From: JAQGMO01 sp050954505
Lineage (GTDB): Bacteria; Pseudomonadota; Gammaproteobacteria; Burkholderiales; Burkholderiaceae_D
NCBI GenBank assembly: GCA_050954505.1
Contig: JBPBPY010000146.1
Coordinates: 1-21,639, forward strand
Direction: 5' to 3'
DNA: 21,639 bases
Shown: in pieces, positions 1-7,992 of the stretch
Layout of the letters: every line of letters begins with the position of its first letter
How positions within the stretch are numbered: position 1 is the first letter of the stretch
Notes under the pieces: generated by a model
What the model saw: the letters and a program-made list of their open reading frames with translations, nothing else
Database searches by the model: none
Told to the model about the DNA's origin: nothing
Translations under genes and position numbers: made by a program

Positions 1-286
1 CCATGCCGCTGGAATTGAAGCTGCGGATATGGCTGCCGGCAATGCCGGTATACACATTCCTGATCTTGCAGTCGGCCATCAGCTCGGCTTCCTCGAGTGC
101 GCGCTGGATCGACTCGACCGTGGCTTCGATGTTGACCACCACGCCCTTCTTCAATCCTTTCGACTCATGCTGGCCCAGGCCAATGACTTCATGCCGGCCA
201 TTGGGCATGACTTCGGCAACCACTGCCACCACTTTGGAAGTACCGATGTCGAGGCCGACAATCAGGTTTTTCGCATCTTTAGTCAT
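1..286 (-). CDS. ftsA: FtsA, cell division actin homologue (5' part only)
   Basis: FtsA is the actin-like ATPase that tethers FtsZ to the inner membrane and recruits later divisome proteins. Only the first 95 codons are in the window and the gene runs off the left edge. The visible protein opens MTKDAKNLIVGLDIGTSKVV, which is the phosphate-1 motif of the actin/Hsp70 fold (GLDIGTSK at residues 11-18). It continues with a conserved ESKGLKKGVVVNIEATVESI segment around residues 42-61, typical of the FtsA 1A/1C region. The ATG (284-286) directly follows the ftsQ stop codon with no spacer, so translation is probably coupled to ftsQ. There is no strong Shine-Dalgarno, only A/G-rich sequence within the end of ftsQ. 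The family call is firm; nothing can be said about the missing C-terminal amphipathic helix. Confidence 0.95.
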   Translation of the reverse strand, partial: MTKDAKNLIVGLDIGTSKVVAVVAEVMPNGRHEVIGLGQHESKGLKKGVVVNIEATVESIQRALEEAELMADCKIRNVYTGIAGSHIRSFNSSGM

Positions 287-1063
287 TTAGTTTCGCTTGC
301 TTTTTTTAAGTTCTGAACCAACGTTCAGGCCAGCCGCTTTCAAGGCCAACCCGTTTGGATAGCGCATATCCACTGTTTCTATCCGGTCTTGCAACCGCGC
401 CGCCAGCTGGGGATACACCCCTGCCAGCCGTTCGACCCTCGCCTTGAGCGTTTCCCTGGTCTGTTCGCGGCCCAATTCCACCACCATGCCATTGTTCATC
501 TTCACCGACCACGCATACCGCGAGGACAGCTGCACTGCCTGCGGCACCAGTTCCACCGGCGCCAGCCAGGTGCGCATGTCGGCGTAGCGGGCAATGACTT
601 CGCGTTCGCTGCCGGCCGGGCCATCGAATTCGGGCAAGGCGCCATCTTCCTCTGCTTCGGCCAGATTGGCAGTAAAAATATCGCCCTGGACCGAAATCAG
701 TTTGCCGTCTTCGCCCCAGGTGCCCAGCGGCTTGAATTCCTCCACCGCCACCACCAGCTTGTCCGGCCACTCGCGCCGCACCGACGCACGCCGCACCCAG
801 GGCACGGCTTCGAAGGCGCTGCGCACGGCGTCGAGGTTGGCGGTGAAAAAATTGCCGTTGATGCGAGGCAGTGCCGTGGCCCGTATGGTCGAGGCGCTGA
901 CGTAGCGCACCGGCGCCGCCGCCGTCCCCTCGATGCGGATTTCCTTCAGCGTAAACACCGGCCGCTGCACCACCCACCACACGCCTGACGCCAGAACGGC
1001 AAGCAGCACCAGGCCGACCAGGCCATTGGCGCTTGCGTTGAGGGTTTTTACGTCATGCCACAT
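287..1063 (-). CDS. ftsQ: FtsQ, divisome membrane protein with POTRA domain
   Basis: FtsQ is a bitopic inner-membrane protein that links early and late divisome assembly by binding FtsB and FtsL in the periplasm. The 258-residue product has a short cytoplasmic N-terminus and one hydrophobic segment at about residues 11-33. A POTRA domain follows, starting FTLKEIRIEG at about residues 37-46, and then the beta domain. Length and layout match the family. The gene starts 19 bp after the ddl stop, with an A-rich stretch (AAAAAAGAC) upstream of the ATG as a weak ribosome binding site. The C-terminus is very basic (KKSKRN). It lies between ddl and ftsA, as in most proteobacterial dcw clusters. Family sequence conservation is low, so the call rests on architecture and position together. 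Confidence 0.95.
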   Translation of the reverse strand: MWHDVKTLNASANGLVGLVLLAVLASGVWWVVQRPVFTLKEIRIEGTAAAPVRYVSASTIRATALPRINGNFFTANLDAVRSAFEAVPWVRRASVRREWPDKLVVAVEEFKPLGTWGEDGKLISVQGDIFTANLAEAEEDGALPEFDGPAGSEREVIARYADMRTWLAPVELVPQAVQLSSRYAWSVKMNNGMVVELGREQTRETLKARVERLAGVYPQLAARLQDRIETVDMRYPNGLALKAAGLNVGSELKKSKRN

Positions 1064-1082
1064 GGTTATCTGTCTTTTTTCA

Positions 1083-2129
1083 TTAATCTTTAATTACGGG
1101 TACGGCAGCAGCACTGCCAGATGTCGTAACCCCATCCTTGCCCGGCACGGCAAAGGCGGTATCGTTCAATTCCAGCGCGGTGGTGGCCAGGATCGCCACG
1201 CACAAATCTTCATAACTCTGTCCTGCCGCCTTGGCCGACATCGGCACCAGCGAGTGGCCGGTCATGCCCGGCGAGGTATTGATCTCCAGCAGAGTCGGTT
1301 CATTGCCCGGTGCGCGCAGCATGAAGTCCACGCGCGCCCAGCCGGCGCAGCCAATGGCGTTGTAGGCTGCCACCGCCAAGGCCTGGATCTTTTGTGTCAG
1401 CGCTTCATCGAGCGGCGCCGGGCACAGATATTTGGTGTCGTCGGTGAAGTACTTGTTTTGATAATCGTAATTGCCTTGCGGGGCGCAGATCTCGACAATT
1501 GGCAAGGCAAAGGCAGAACGTCCCCGCCCCATGACCGGCACCGTGATTTCGCGCCCGCTGATGAATTCCTCGGCCAGCACCACATCGTCATATTTTGCGC
1601 AATCGGCAAACGCGGCATCGATGCCGGCGACATCGACAACCTTGCTGATGCCGATGGTCGAGCCTTCGTGCGGCGCCTTGAGCATCAGCGGCAGGCCGAT
1701 CTGGCTGGCCACCTGGCGCAGCTGTTCGGCACTGGTTGCCAGCGCATCGAGCTGCAGGAACTGCGGGGTCGGCAAGCCATGGCTGATCCAGATGCGTTTG
1801 CACATGATCTTGTCCATGCCGATGCTCGAGGCCATGACGCCGGAACCGGTGTAGGGAATGCCCAACTGTTCGAGCGCGCCCTGCAGCGTGCCATCTTCAC
1901 CGAAGCGGCCATGCAGGGCGATGAACACGCGGTCGAATTTTTCTGCCGCCAGTTCGGCCAGCGAACGCTGCGCGGTGTCGAAACCATGGGCGTCCACACC
2001 CTTGCTGCGCAATGCTTCCAGCACGCCGTTGCCGGACATCAGGGAAATGTCGCGCTCGGCCGAACGGCCGCCGAAAAGCACGCCGACGCGGCCGAACTGG
2101 ATGGGATCGAAATTGTTTTCCATTTTCAT
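1083..2129 (-). CDS. ddl: D-alanine--D-alanine ligase
   Basis: This cytoplasmic ATP-grasp ligase joins two D-alanines to make the dipeptide that MurF adds to the peptidoglycan precursor. The 348-residue protein shows VGVLFGGRSAERDISL at residues 15-30 and the ATP-grasp segment HEGSTIGISKV at about 154-164. The omega-loop YDYQNKY at 221-227, with its tyrosine, is typical of D-Ala-D-Ala rather than D-Ala-D-Lac ligases. The metal-binding EINTSPGMTGHSLVP is at 282-296. The start ATG overlaps the murC stop as ATGA (2126-2129); a second ATG two codons later is possible, but the overlapping one fits the operon pattern. The last 25 or so residues form a Ser/Ala/Val-rich tail beyond the usual end of the fold. 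This is the ddlB-type copy encoded in dcw clusters. Confidence 0.96.
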   Translation of the reverse strand: MKMENNFDPIQFGRVGVLFGGRSAERDISLMSGNGVLEALRSKGVDAHGFDTAQRSLAELAAEKFDRVFIALHGRFGEDGTLQGALEQLGIPYTGSGVMASSIGMDKIMCKRIWISHGLPTPQFLQLDALATSAEQLRQVASQIGLPLMLKAPHEGSTIGISKVVDVAGIDAAFADCAKYDDVVLAEEFISGREITVPVMGRGRSAFALPIVEICAPQGNYDYQNKYFTDDTKYLCPAPLDEALTQKIQALAVAAYNAIGCAGWARVDFMLRAPGNEPTLLEINTSPGMTGHSLVPMSAKAAGQSYEDLCVAILATTALELNDTAFAVPGKDGVTTSGSAAAVPVIKD

Positions 2130-3535
2130 TTTTGCTCCGACAGCAAGGCAGGCACGGCACTGATGGAACCGGCGCCCATGGTGATGACCACATCGCCATC
2201 GCGCACCAGGTTCAGAATCGTGGCCGGCATTTCTGCCATGTCTTCGACAAATACCGGCTGCACGCGGCCGATGACGCGCAGCGCATGGGCTAGCGAGCGG
2301 CCGTCGGCCGCCACGATGGGCTGTTCGCCGGCGGCATAGACTTCGGCCAGAACCAGCACGTCGGTGGTCGAGAGCACCTTGACGAAATCTTCGAACAGGT
2401 CGCGCGTGCGGGTGTAGCGGTGCGGCTGGAATGCCAGCACCAGACGCCGGCCCGGATAGGCGCCACGGGCCGCAGCCAGCGTAGCGGCGGTTTCCACCGG
2501 ATGGTGGCCATAGTCATCGACCAGGGCAAAGCTGCCGCCGTTGCGGCCTTCGGCATCGGCCAGTGCCGGCAAAGGGATTTCGCCATACCGCGTAAAGCGC
2601 CGGCCTACGCCGTTGAAATCGGTCAGGGCCTTTTGCGTGGCGCTGTCATCGACGCCGACTTCGCGCGCAATGGCAATGGCTGCGCAGGCATTTTGCACAT
2701 TGTGCATGCCGGGCTGGTTCAGGCTCACCGTCATGTCGCTGTAGCCGTCCTGGATCACGGTGAACTGCATGTGACCGTCGAGGGCGCGGGCATCGACGGC
2801 GCGGATCTGCGCATCGGCATGAAAACCGTAGGTCAGTACCGGCTTGGAAATAAAGGGCATGATCTCGCGCACATTGGCGTCGTCGATGCACAGGATTGCC
2901 ACGCCATAGAACGGCAGGCGGTTGGTGAACTCGATGAAGGCCTGCTTGAGCTTGGCGAAGCTGTGATCATAGGTTTCCATATGATCGGCATCGATGTTGG
3001 TGATGACTTCGATGACCGGCGACAGGTTCAGGAACGAGGCATCCGATTCGTCGGCTTCGGCGACGATGAAGTCGCCGGCGCCCAGCTTGGCGTTGGCGCC
3101 GGCGCTGTTCAGGCGCCCGCCAATGACAAAGGTTGGATCGAAGCCGCCCTGCGCCAGCACGCTGGCCGCCAGGCTGGTGGTGGTGGTCTTGCCATGGGTG
3201 CCGGCAATGGCGATACCGCTCTTCAGGCGCATCAGTTCAGCCAGCATCATGGCGCGCGGCACGATTGGCACACGCTTGCTGCGCGCGGCGACGACTTCCG
3301 GGTTGTCCGGCTTGACGGCCGTCGAAGTAACGATGGCATCGGCATTGGCGATGTTCTCCGGCGCATGGCCACGGGCGATGCGCGCACCGAGCTTCTGCAG
3401 CCTTTCGGTTGCCGCATTGCTGCCCAGGTCGGAGCCCGAGACGCCGTAACCGAGGTTGAGCAGCACTTCGGCAATGCCGCTCATGCCGCTGCCGCCAATG
3501 CCGACGAAGTGAATGTTTTTGACTTTATGCTTCAT
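2126..3535 (-). CDS. murC: UDP-N-acetylmuramate--L-alanine ligase
   Basis: MurC adds L-alanine to UDP-MurNAc, the first amino-acid step in peptidoglycan precursor synthesis, in the cytoplasm. The 469-residue protein starts MKHKVKNIHFVGIGGSGMSG, with the Rossmann GIGGSGMSG of the UDP-binding domain at residues 12-20. It has the ATP P-loop AGTHGKTTT at 111-119 and a DDYGHHPVE motif of the Mur ligase C-terminal half. The reading frame is open for another 65 codons upstream (to 3730), but that stretch lies inside murG and resembles no MurC N-terminus. The ATG at 3533-3535 gives the normal family length, with an AAGAA weak ribosome site upstream. It overlaps the end of murG by 11 bp and shares an ATGA with ddl. 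Confidence 0.96.
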   Translation of the reverse strand: MKHKVKNIHFVGIGGSGMSGIAEVLLNLGYGVSGSDLGSNAATERLQKLGARIARGHAPENIANADAIVTSTAVKPDNPEVVAARSKRVPIVPRAMMLAELMRLKSGIAIAGTHGKTTTTSLAASVLAQGGFDPTFVIGGRLNSAGANAKLGAGDFIVAEADESDASFLNLSPVIEVITNIDADHMETYDHSFAKLKQAFIEFTNRLPFYGVAILCIDDANVREIMPFISKPVLTYGFHADAQIRAVDARALDGHMQFTVIQDGYSDMTVSLNQPGMHNVQNACAAIAIAREVGVDDSATQKALTDFNGVGRRFTRYGEIPLPALADAEGRNGGSFALVDDYGHHPVETAATLAAARGAYPGRRLVLAFQPHRYTRTRDLFEDFVKVLSTTDVLVLAEVYAAGEQPIVAADGRSLAHALRVIGRVQPVFVEDMAEMPATILNLVRDGDVVITMGAGSISAVPALLSEQK

Positions 3536-4796
3536 GTGCTGTTTTTCTTGAATCTTTTTTTGCTGCGGTGCTGGCTGCACGACTCGCCTGGTTATTTGCT
3601 GCGCTGTTTGTCGAACCAACGACGGCTCCCCCAGCTGCACCGTTGCCACTGCCAATGGCTTCACTGCCGCGCTGCCCGCGCCCCGGTCTGGCCAATTGCT
3701 CAAGAATGCCGGCAATGGCGCTGTTGGCATCGCGCCGGCCCTGGCTGTAAGCTGCTTCGGCCATTGCCAGGCAGCGCTCGCGCGTCATCCCGGCCAGCAG
3801 AGTGGCCAAGCCCTGGGCCGTCATTTCGGTTTGCGGCAAATGCACTGCGGCGCCCTGGGCCGCCATCCATCTGGCATTGTCGCGCTGGTGCGACGTGGTC
3901 GACGCCACCAGCGGCACCAGCACGCTGGCAATGCCGGCAGCAGTCAATTCCGACACCGTGATCGCACCGGCCCGGCACAGCACCAGATCGGCCTGTTCGT
4001 AGCGGCTGGCCATGTCATCGATGAAGTCCACCAGTTCGGCTTGCACGCCGGCTTCCTGATAAGCGCTGCGCAAGGCGTCGATATGCTGCTTGCCCGATTG
4101 GTGCACGACCACCGGCCGCTGGGCCGGCGCCATCAGGGCCAACGCCGCAGGCAAGGTATCGTTCAAGACCTTGGCGCCGAGGCTGCCGCCGATGACCAGC
4201 AAACGCAAGGCACCGCTGTGCTGGCCGTAGCGCGGCGCCGGCAATGGCAAGGCCATGATCCCGGCGCGCACCGGATTGCCGGTCACGGTGGCCTTGCCGG
4301 CGGCGGCGCCAAACTCGGCGGGAAAACCGAACAGCACGCGGCGCGCCAGCGGAATCAGGGTCTTGTTCGACAGCAGCAGCGCGGCGTCGGCATTGACCAG
4401 CACCAGAGGAATGCCGCGCAGGCGCGCCATCAAGCCACCGGGCACCGTGACATAACCGCCCATGCCCAGCACGATATCGGGTTTGCGGCGCGCCATGATG
4501 GCCAGGCAGCGGGCAAAACTGAATGTCAGGCGGAATGCACCGCCCAATGTATGGCGCAAGCCCTTGCCGCGCATGCCGGTGAAATCGAGGCTGTCGAGTT
4601 CGATGCCATGGCGCGGCACCAGCTCGCGCTCCATGCCACGTGACGTGCCCAGCCACGAAACGGTCCAGCCGCGCGCCTGCATGGTGGCCGCAATGGCCAG
4701 GCCAGGATAGATATGGCCTCCGGTGCCGGCTGCCATCACCATCAGGCGTTTGCCGGCGCCGCTGCCTGCCATGGGCGAACTCATGATCGTGCTCAT
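3525..4796 (-). CDS. murG: UDP-GlcNAc:undecaprenyl-PP-MurNAc-pentapeptide transferase, with long C-terminal tail
   Basis: MurG is the GT-B glycosyltransferase that converts lipid I to lipid II on the cytoplasmic face of the inner membrane. The 423-residue protein has the glycine-rich loop GTGGHIYPGLAIA at about residues 24-36, GMGGYVTVPG at 111-120, the second-domain loop IGGSLGAKVLND at 202-213 and CRAGAITVSEL at 274-284. Two donor-site segments read VNADAALLLSNK (134-145) and LVASTTSHQRDN (296-307) rather than the E. coli-like versions. I believe this is a common Burkholderiales variant. The family usually ends near residue 370. Here residues from about 369 to 423 form a Gly/Ser/Ala/Asn-rich tail ending in a basic stretch. 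The start ATG shares ATGA with the ftsW stop, and the tail overlaps murC by 11 bp. Confidence 0.95.
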   Translation of the reverse strand: MSTIMSSPMAGSGAGKRLMVMAAGTGGHIYPGLAIAATMQARGWTVSWLGTSRGMERELVPRHGIELDSLDFTGMRGKGLRHTLGGAFRLTFSFARCLAIMARRKPDIVLGMGGYVTVPGGLMARLRGIPLVLVNADAALLLSNKTLIPLARRVLFGFPAEFGAAAGKATVTGNPVRAGIMALPLPAPRYGQHSGALRLLVIGGSLGAKVLNDTLPAALALMAPAQRPVVVHQSGKQHIDALRSAYQEAGVQAELVDFIDDMASRYEQADLVLCRAGAITVSELTAAGIASVLVPLVASTTSHQRDNARWMAAQGAAVHLPQTEMTAQGLATLLAGMTRERCLAMAEAAYSQGRRDANSAIAGILEQLARPGRGQRGSEAIGSGNGAAGGAVVGSTNSAANNQASRAASTAAKKDSRKTAHEA

Positions 4797-6037
4797 ATGC
4801 GGCCTCCGCGCATGAGCAGGCGGTTTTCATAATCGATGCGCAGCAGGATCGCCAGGCCGATGCAGTTGATCAGCACGCCCGAGCCGCCGTAACTCATCAA
4901 GGGCAAGGTCAAACCCTTGGTCGGCAGCAGTCCCAGGTTGACACCCATGTTGACGAAGGTTTGCACGCCGATCCAGATGCCGATGCCCTTGGCCGTCAGG
5001 CCGGCAAAGGTCTGGTCCATGGCAATGGCCTGGCGGCCGATTTCAAATGAACGCTTGATGATCCAGTAAAACATCAGCACCACCACCAGCACGCCGACAA
5101 AGCCGAGTTCTTCACCGATCACGGCAAGCAGGAAATCGGTATGGGCTTCGGGCAGGTAGTGCAGTTTTTCCACGCTGCCGCCAAGACCGACGCCAAAGAT
5201 TTCGCCACGGCCAAAGGCGATCAGCGAATGGGAGAGCTGGTAAGCCTTGCCCAGCGCATTTTCTTCCACCCAGGGATTGAGATAGGCGAAGATGCGCTCG
5301 CGCCGCCATGGGGAAAGCATGATCACCAGGCTGAAGATGGCCACCAGCGTGGCGCCGATGCCGCCAAACCAGATGCCGTTGATCCCGCCCAGGAACAGGA
5401 TGCCCATGGCGATGCAGACGATGACGCCAAAGGCGCCAAGATCAGGTTCGAGCAAGAGCAGCAAGCCGACCACGCCGACGGCCACCGTCATCGGCACGAA
5501 ACCCTTGGTCAGCTTGTGCATGAACTGCTGCTTGCGCACCGTGTAATCGGCGGCGTACAGCACGATGAACAGCTTCATCAATTCCGAGGGCTGGACATTG
5601 AAGATCTTGAACGACACCCAGCGGCGCGCACCGTTGACGCCTTTGCCGATGCCGGGCACCAGCACCAGCATGAGCAGGATCATGGTGGCGACAAACAGGT
5701 AGGGCGCCATTTTCTGCCAGGTTTCCACCTTCACGCGAAACGTCAGCATGCCGGCAATCACCGATACCACCACGAACAGCGCCTGGCGGGCGAGGAAATG
5801 GAAATTGCTGTAGGACGCATACTTGGGCGAGTCGGGCAGCGAGATCGAGGCCGAGTACACCATCACCATGCCGAACAGCATCAGCAGCAGGATCACCCAG
5901 ACCAGCGGCTGGTCGTATTCCATCATTTTCGAACGCTGGTTCAGTGCCGGCGCGGGAGCGGCGCCTGGCAGGATGCTGGCCAGCAGGCCAGGCAGCGAAG
6001 CCATGGTGGGCAGGGTGATTTTCATTGGCAGTTTCAT
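4793..6037 (-). CDS. ftsW: FtsW, septal peptidoglycan glycosyltransferase (SEDS family)
   Basis: FtsW is the SEDS-family polymerase that, with FtsI, builds septal peptidoglycan from lipid II. The 414-residue protein has an N-terminal cytoplasmic stretch of about 43 residues and then about ten hydrophobic segments. Family signatures are GVNGARRWVSFKIFNVQPSE (residues 133-152), LLLEPDLGAFGV (194-205) and HYLPEAHTDFLLAVIGEELG (293-312). D301 in the last block matches the catalytic aspartate of SEDS proteins by position in the motif. The C-terminus has LPLMSYGGSG. The ATG at 6035-6037 is preceded by AGGA in GAGGAAC (6045-6048), which overlaps the murD stop, so this start is well supported. It is placed between murD and murG as usual and shares ATGA with murG. 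Confidence 0.96.
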   Translation of the reverse strand: MKLPMKITLPTMASLPGLLASILPGAAPAPALNQRSKMMEYDQPLVWVILLLMLFGMVMVYSASISLPDSPKYASYSNFHFLARQALFVVVSVIAGMLTFRVKVETWQKMAPYLFVATMILLMLVLVPGIGKGVNGARRWVSFKIFNVQPSELMKLFIVLYAADYTVRKQQFMHKLTKGFVPMTVAVGVVGLLLLLEPDLGAFGVIVCIAMGILFLGGINGIWFGGIGATLVAIFSLVIMLSPWRRERIFAYLNPWVEENALGKAYQLSHSLIAFGRGEIFGVGLGGSVEKLHYLPEAHTDFLLAVIGEELGFVGVLVVVLMFYWIIKRSFEIGRQAIAMDQTFAGLTAKGIGIWIGVQTFVNMGVNLGLLPTKGLTLPLMSYGGSGVLINCIGLAILLRIDYENRLLMRGGRI

Positions 6038-6047
6038 TGCAGGTTCC

Positions 6048-7982
6048 TCATGCCATCACCTCGCCGCTGGCCAGGGCCAGTTCGCGCACGCTATCGACAA
6101 AGACTTCGGCACGGTGGCCATAATCGCGGAACATGTCGAAGCTCGCGCATGCCGGCGAGAGCAGCACTGCGTCTCCGGCGATGGCATGTTGCGCAGCGCT
6201 TTCGACGGCCTGTTCGAGGCTGCTGCAGTCGATCATTTCCACGCCGGTCTGCGAGAGAGCCGCGCGCAGCAGCGGCGCATCGCGGCCGATCAGGAAAACA
6301 CAGCGGACATGGCGGGCCACGGGCGCGGCCAGGGGACCGAAGTCCTGCTCCTTGCCGACGCCACCGGCGATGAGCAGCAACCGGCCGGCGCCATGGGCCA
6401 GCTCGGCACCCAGGCCGCTGACAGCCGCGACGGTGGCGCCGACATTGGTACCCTTGCTGTCGTCGTAATAGCCGACGTCCTGGATGGTTGCCACCAGTTC
6501 GACGCGGTGCGGTTCGCCACGGTAGTCGCGCAAGCCGTGCAGCAAGGGCGCCAGCGGCAAACCGATGGCGCGGCACAGGCCGAGGGCGGCCAGTGCATTG
6601 GCGGCATTGTGGCGGCCGCGGATTTTCAGCGCATCGGCAGGCATCAAACGGGTCATGGTCACCGGTACGATTTCTTCCGGCGCGCCGCGCTTGCGGCGTT
6701 TTTTCTCGCCTTCTTCGGCTGCGACCGCAATGGCCAGCCAGTCCATGCCGTTTTCACGCAACAGGCCCAGGTGGCCGGCGCGCGACGGTTCATCGAAGCC
6801 AAAACTCAGGCTCAGGTTTGGCTGCCCGGCCATGGCCATGGTCAGCGCATCGTCGCGGTTGAGCAGGCGCACGGTATCGGCGGCAAAGATGCGCGCCTTG
6901 TCTGCAACATAGGCCTTCATGTCGCCATGCCAGTCGAGATGGTCTTGCGTGATGTTGAGGACCGTGGCTGCATCGGCGCCCAGGCTGTAGGTCGTGTGCA
7001 GCTGGAAGCTCGACAATTCCAGTACCCAGACATCCGGCAAGGTATTGGTCTCCAGCGCTTCACGCAGCACATCGAGTGCCGCCGGGCTAATGTTGCCGGC
7101 CACCTTGACCGACAGGCCGGCGCGCTGGCACAGCAGGCCAACGAGGCTGGTGACGGTGGTCTTGCCATTGGTGCCGGTAATGGCGATGACCTTTGGCGCG
7201 TAGCCCGGATCGGCCTTTGGCGAAGCGGTTTCGATCAGGGCGGGCACAGCGGTTTCGCCTGCCACTGCAATGTCAAGCGCATGGCTGGCTTGATCAGCAC
7301 CGTGCGCACCGCCGCTGCTGTCTTCGACAGCCGATTCTTCGGCCGCTTGATCAACGGACCTGCCGGCGGCCGCTTCGGCGCCGGCGCCAGTGACAACGTC
7401 AGTGACAACGTCAGTGACAACGTCGGTGGCAAAGTCAGCAGCACCGCCGGTGCGAACTTCGCCAGCAGCGCCTGCCGGAATTTCAGCGTCGACATCGATG
7501 GCAACCGCGCTGGCAGCTTCGGCATTGACACTGGCACCAGCCTCGGAAACCACATCGTTTGCAGTATCCTCGCCATGGGCCGCAGGCTGGCTGGATTCAA
7601 GTTCGCCAGCTCCATCGACAGCATCAGCAGCTGAGGCGGCTGGTTGGCGCAACGCCGCCAGCGCCTGCGCAAACAGTTCGATTTCGCTCCACAGGTTGAG
7701 CCGGTCCTGCAAGGCAGCCGCTTCGATCTGCAGCAGTTCGCGCGTCGGCGCCAGGCCGGGACTGACAGCCACGATATCGACACCGGCCAGCAGGCTGGAG
7801 TCGAATGGACCGGCGATGAATTGCGCCTGCGGTACGGTTGCCAGCAATTGTTCCAGGCGTTCGGGCGCGCTGCGCGTGTCCGCCACGCGCACGGCCGCGC
7901 CACAGCGCGCCAGCCAGCGCGCCATGGCCAGGCCTGACTCGCCGAGTCCCAATACCAATGCCTGTTTGCCGGAATAATTCAT
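6048..7982 (-). CDS. murD: UDP-N-acetylmuramoyl-L-alanine--D-glutamate ligase with large interdomain insert
   Basis: MurD adds D-glutamate to UDP-MurNAc-L-Ala. The Rossmann start LVLGLGESGLAMARWLAR is at residues 9-26. The ATP P-loop ITGTNGKTT is at 268-276, QDHLDWHGDM at 346-355, RGRHNAANALAAL at 456-468 and YYDDSKGTNVGA at 505-516. The protein has 644 residues, whereas the family usually has about 440-510. The excess is mainly residues 114-261, an Ala/Asp/Glu/Val/Ser-rich low-complexity stretch set exactly between the UDP-binding domain (ending SEIELFAQALAALRQ) and the ATPase domain (starting YAPKVIAITG). It contains a short tandem repeat (DVVT three times). A smaller basic insert (EEGEKKRRKRGAPEE, about 423-437) lies in the central domain. 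All catalytic motifs remain and the frame is open, so I expect an active enzyme. It starts 10 bp after the mraY stop, with only a weak ribosome site. Confidence 0.95.
   Translation of the reverse strand: MNYSGKQALVLGLGESGLAMARWLARCGAAVRVADTRSAPERLEQLLATVPQAQFIAGPFDSSLLAGVDIVAVSPGLAPTRELLQIEAAALQDRLNLWSEIELFAQALAALRQPAASAADAVDGAGELESSQPAAHGEDTANDVVSEAGASVNAEAASAVAIDVDAEIPAGAAGEVRTGGAADFATDVVTDVVTDVVTGAGAEAAAGRSVDQAAEESAVEDSSGGAHGADQASHALDIAVAGETAVPALIETASPKADPGYAPKVIAITGTNGKTTVTSLVGLLCQRAGLSVKVAGNISPAALDVLREALETNTLPDVWVLELSSFQLHTTYSLGADAATVLNITQDHLDWHGDMKAYVADKARIFAADTVRLLNRDDALTMAMAGQPNLSLSFGFDEPSRAGHLGLLRENGMDWLAIAVAAEEGEKKRRKRGAPEEIVPVTMTRLMPADALKIRGRHNAANALAALGLCRAIGLPLAPLLHGLRDYRGEPHRVELVATIQDVGYYDDSKGTNVGATVAAVSGLGAELAHGAGRLLLIAGGVGKEQDFGPLAAPVARHVRCVFLIGRDAPLLRAALSQTGVEMIDCSSLEQAVESAAQHAIAGDAVLLSPACASFDMFRDYGHRAEVFVDSVRELALASGEVMA
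7200..7643 (-). other. Sequence coding the acidic low-complexity insert of MurD
   Basis: This stretch codes for MurD residues 114-261. It is dominated by Ala, Asp, Glu, Val, Gly and Ser with no hydrophobic pattern, and it is probably disordered. In E. coli-type MurD the two flanking domains are joined with almost no linker here. The reading frame stays open and in phase on both sides, and the flanking motifs are intact, so this is an in-frame expansion and not a frameshift. Confidence 0.8.
7389..7436 (+). repeat. 12-bp tandem repeat inside murD
   Basis: Three exact copies of AGTGACAACGTC run from 7389 to 7424. A fourth, diverged copy (GGTGGCAAAGTC) follows at 7425-7436. On the coding strand each exact unit gives Asp-Val-Val-Thr. 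Because the unit is 12 bp, copy-number change keeps the frame. It sits in the low-complexity insert and looks like replication-slippage expansion. Confidence 0.95.
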
Positions 7983-7992
7983 GAGTGCCGAC

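Noticed and set aside
933..2339. Long plus-strand open frame opposite ddl and murC
   Set aside because: It is antisense to firmly identified genes, has no family motif or ribosome site, and is expected in high-GC coding DNA. Similar long plus-strand frames opposite murD, ftsI, ftsW, mraY and the transporter were rejected for the same reason.
3536..3730. 65-codon N-terminal extension of MurC
   Set aside because: It lies within murG, resembles no MurC N-terminus, and the ATG at 3533-3535 gives the normal family length and start.
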